A stretch of 7,055 nucleotides of DNA from Bacteroidaceae bacterium (GTDB lineage Bacteria > Bacteroidota > Bacteroidia > Bacteroidales > Bacteroidaceae): the NCBI GenBank assembly GCA_016284115.1, contig JAEEOD010000278.1, forward strand, positions 1 through 7,055. Reading direction: 5' to 3'. The notes beneath the pieces were generated by a model. The model was given only the letters and a program-made list of their open reading frames with translations, searched no databases and had not been told where the DNA came from. The position numbers and the translations under genes were made by a program. This document shows positions 5,667-7,055 of this stretch, in pieces (the first letter of the stretch is position 1; each line of letters begins with the position of its first letter).

Positions 5667-6572
5667 TCAATCAATATTTGGGTCTCCTGTGCGATCGAGC
5701 TCGTCGATGACTTTTAGGAGGTATTGGCCGTACTGATTTTTCAACATGGGTTGAGCGAGCTGGCGCATTTTGTCGGAAGTGATCCAACCACGGCGGTAGG
5801 CGATGCCTTCGAGACAGGCAACCTTAAGGCCTTGACGCTTCTCGATGGTTTCTATGTAGTTGGAAGCTTCGGCTAAGGAATCATGCGTACCGGTGTCGAG
5901 CCATGCAAAACCACGACCAAGTGTTTGCACTTTCAGTTCTTTATCAGTCAAGAATTGCTGATTGACAGTTGTGATTTCTAATTCTCCTCGGGCGGAAGGT
6001 TTAATATGTTTGGCCACTTCGACTACCTTGTTGGGGTAGAAATATAGGCCAACCACGGCATAGTTAGATTTTGGTTTGGCAGGTTTTTCTTCGATACTGA
6101 GGCAGTTGCCTTGTTTATCAAACTCTGCTACACCATAACGCTCGGGATCACTCACCCAGTAACCAAAGACGGTAGCTTTCTGTTCTTCTTCGGCGGTACG
6201 CACAGCCTCCTTAAGCATACCTGTAAAACCGGCGCCGTGGAAGATATTATCACCTAAAACCATGCAGACACAATCGTCGCCGATAAACTGCTCGCCAATA
6301 ATGAATGCCTGTGCCAAACCATCGGGGGAAGGTTGCTCAGCATACTCAAAATGCACCCCGAAATCACTTCCATCTCCCAACAAGCGACGGAAGCCTGGAA
6401 GGTCGTATGGTGTAGAGATAATCAATATCTCACGAATACCCGCCAACATCAGAACGGAGATAGGATAATAGATCATCGGCTTATCATAAATAGGGAGCAT
6501 CTGCTTAGACACGCCCTTGGTAATAGGGTATAAACGCGTACCACTACCACCTGCTAAAACAATTCCTTTCAT
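5667..6572 (-). CDS. rfbA: Glucose-1-phosphate thymidylyltransferase
   Basis: This 301-residue cytoplasmic enzyme joins glucose-1-phosphate and dTTP to give dTDP-glucose and pyrophosphate (EC 2.7.7.24), the first step of dTDP-deoxysugar synthesis. The nucleotide-binding signature GGSGTRL is at 8-14, followed by the [15 protein letters not shown] block (23-37). GDN (107-109) supplies the metal-binding aspartate D108. EEKP (161-164) and [10 protein letters not shown] (224-233) are family hallmarks. Length is normal for the RmlA family (about 290-300). It is the first gene of the minus-strand series and is preceded by a likely promoter and a leader of about 170 nt. No Shine-Dalgarno sequence precedes the ATG at 6572. 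rmlC and rmlD, often adjacent in rhamnose operons, are not between rfbA and rfbB. Confidence 0.95.
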   Translation of the reverse strand: MKGIVLAGGSGTRLYPITKGVSKQMLPIYDKPMIYYPISVLMLAGIREILIISTPYDLPGFRRLLGDGSDFGVHFEYAEQPSPDGLAQAFIIGEQFIGDDCVCMVLGDNIFHGAGFTGMLKEAVRTAEEEQKATVFGYWVSDPERYGVAEFDKQGNCLSIEEKPAKPKSNYAVVGLYFYPNKVVEVAKHIKPSARGELEITTVNQQFLTDKELKVQTLGRGFAWLDTGTHDSLAEASNYIETIEKRQGLKVACLEGIAYRRGWITSDKMRQLAQPMLKNQYGQYLLKVIDELDRTGDPNID

Positions 6573-6742
6573 GAGCGAATTTGGCTAAAAAGCATTTCTT
6601 GGGGTCATCGATACGTACGTACCGAAGTAACAATCAAAGAGTTACAACACTCCTCTACTATTTCGGGCACTGCCCTCATGCAAGTTCTTTCAACAGACGA
6701 ATCCCCAAAAAACGAATTCATCGAAGATACAGCACTTTTTAT
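6573..6742 (-). promoter_or_regulatory. Long 5' leader of rfbA with hairpins and a short upstream ORF
   Basis: If transcription starts about 7 nt past the -7 box at 6749-6756, the rfbA mRNA has a leader of roughly 170 nt. It contains GGGC-AGT-GCCC, a quasi-palindrome centred on TACGTACGTA (6609-6624) and the stem GTAAC/GTTAC (6641-6645 with 6627-6631). A 24-codon ORF (6679-6605) starts with MRAVPEIVEECC; its TGA overlaps the ATG of a 7-codon ORF, MTPRNAF (6608-6585), that ends 12 nt before rfbA. Long leaders are known regulatory targets in Bacteroides capsule operons (UpxY antitermination), so a similar role is plausible but unproven. Translation of the small ORFs is not supported by any strong ribosome binding site. 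Confidence 0.4.
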
Positions 6743-6748
6743 TACGTG

Positions 6749-6756
6749 CAAAGATA
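6749..6756 (-). promoter_or_regulatory. Likely promoter of the rfbA operon (-7 box)
   Basis: The minus strand reads TATCTTTG, an exact match to the Bacteroidetes primary sigma -7 consensus TAnnTTTG. It sits in a very AT-rich stretch upstream of rfbA. No TTTG is found at the expected -33 position. The predicted start site is near 6742. Confidence 0.55.
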
Positions 6757-6860
6757 TGCAAAAAAAATGTATATTTCCCTATCTTTTTAAAGAAATAATG
6801 GCTTTAAAATCTTTTATGAAAATTAAAGAGAAAAAGTGATGAAAACTGAGGAAAAAGCCG
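6757..6860. other. AT-rich region between divergent promoters
   Basis: About 100 bp separate the two divergent -7 boxes. I see no gene here. The stretch is A/T-dominated, with short inverted or related motifs (TCTTTTTAAAGA, CTTTAAAA) and an eight-A run at 6760-6767. It would hold the upstream promoter elements of both transcripts and could host a shared regulator; no specific operator is recognisable. Confidence 0.5.
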
Positions 6861-6868
6861 TATATTTG
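6861..6868 (+). promoter_or_regulatory. Likely promoter of the plus-strand export gene (-7 box)
   Basis: TATATTTG followed by CA is an exact and typical Bacteroidetes -7 box (TAnnTTTG). It lies 45 bp before the ATG at 6914, giving an expected leader of about 35-40 nt. The -33 TTTG is not evident upstream. Confidence 0.65.
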
Positions 6869-6913
6869 CAGCAATTTAGAGTAATATGTTTTAATCTTGA
6901 TTAAAAATTCGTT

Positions 6914-7055
6914 ATGACTAAGAAATTTTTTACTATGGCATGTCTTTTTCTGAGCTTCACTTTAAGCGTATTGGCTCAGACGATGACTGACCAACAAGTT
7001 ATAGAATATACCAAACAACAAATGGCAGCTGGAGTTTCTGAAAGAGAAATAGCTA
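6914..7055 (+). CDS. Secreted protein, probable SLBB-type polysaccharide export protein, 3'-partial
   Basis: Only the first 47 codons are visible. The protein opens with a clear signal peptide: basic MTKK, a hydrophobic core (FFTMACLFLSFTLSVLA) and a likely signal peptidase I cut after SVLA before Q22. The C10 does not sit in a good lipobox. The mature start, MTDQQVIEYTKQQMAAG then VSEREIA, resembles the N-terminal helical segment that I recall in Bacteroidales outer-membrane polysaccharide export proteins (Wza-like, SLBB domain). The diagnostic poly-export and SLBB domains would lie beyond the right edge. Context with sugar-nucleotide genes supports the call. The ATG at 6914 is favoured over the in-frame ATG at 6935 because it supplies the lysines before the hydrophobic core and fits the promoter at 6861. 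Confidence 0.6.
   Translation, partial: MTKKFFTMACLFLSFTLSVLAQTMTDQQVIEYTKQQMAAGVSEREIA

Noticed and set aside
6762..6776. A second plus-strand promoter at TATATTTC (6769-6776)
   Set aside because: It deviates from TAnnTTTG at the last base and lies about 140 bp from the start codon. The exact box at 6861 is a better explanation.
6581..6790. A 69-codon open frame on the plus strand in the intergenic region
   Set aside because: It runs antisense to the rfbA leader and through the minus-strand promoter, with a low-complexity basic and aromatic composition. No promoter precedes it. It may be annotated as hypothetical in relatives, but the underlying element is more likely the leader RNA.

Overview
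The window looks like part of a surface-polysaccharide (capsule or exopolysaccharide) locus from a Bacteroidales bacterium, most likely Prevotella or a close relative. Three things point there. The proteins resemble Bacteroidales versions of RmlA, RmlB, Ugd and the fused PEP mutase. Two AT-rich promoters carry the Bacteroidetes -7 hexamer-like box TAnnTTTG. Most start codons lack a Shine-Dalgarno sequence, with one clear exception (aepY). This assignment rests on recalled family sequences, not on a search.

Layout. Six genes lie on the minus strand and one partial gene starts on the plus strand at the right edge. Read in the direction of transcription (right to left), the minus-strand series is rfbA/rmlA (6572-5667), rfbB/rmlB (5625-4498), ugd (4437-3199), a 221-bp non-coding gap, aepX (2977-1667), aepY (1650-526) and a metallophosphoesterase gene (525 to beyond position 1). 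Diverging from rfbA across a 341-bp AT-rich region is the start of a secreted protein (6914 onward). It resembles the N-terminus of Bacteroidales SLBB-type polysaccharide export proteins.

How the genes work together. RfbA and RfbB convert glucose-1-phosphate to dTDP-4-keto-6-deoxyglucose, and Ugd makes UDP-glucuronic acid; both are glycan precursors. AepX and AepY convert phosphoenolpyruvate to phosphonopyruvate and then phosphonoacetaldehyde, the committed steps to 2-aminoethylphosphonate or hydroxyethylphosphonate. AepX also carries an N-terminal nucleotidyltransferase domain that could activate the head group as a CMP derivative. The reasonable inference is a glycan built from a 6-deoxy sugar and glucuronate, decorated with a C-P-bonded phosphonate. 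rmlC, rmlD, the phosphonate transaminase or reductase, and all glycosyltransferases are absent from the window.

The least ordinary features are non-coding or sequence-level. Seven-base tandem repeats sit just upstream of the start codons of rfbB and ugd, and a third array of the same type lies in frame inside rfbB, where the protein carries about 20 extra residues. The ugd-aepX gap holds a cluster of overlapping GACAC/GTGTC inverted repeats. The nucleotidyltransferase HxGH motif of AepX reads HPGL. The rfbA transcript appears to have a leader of about 170 nt with a short upstream ORF.
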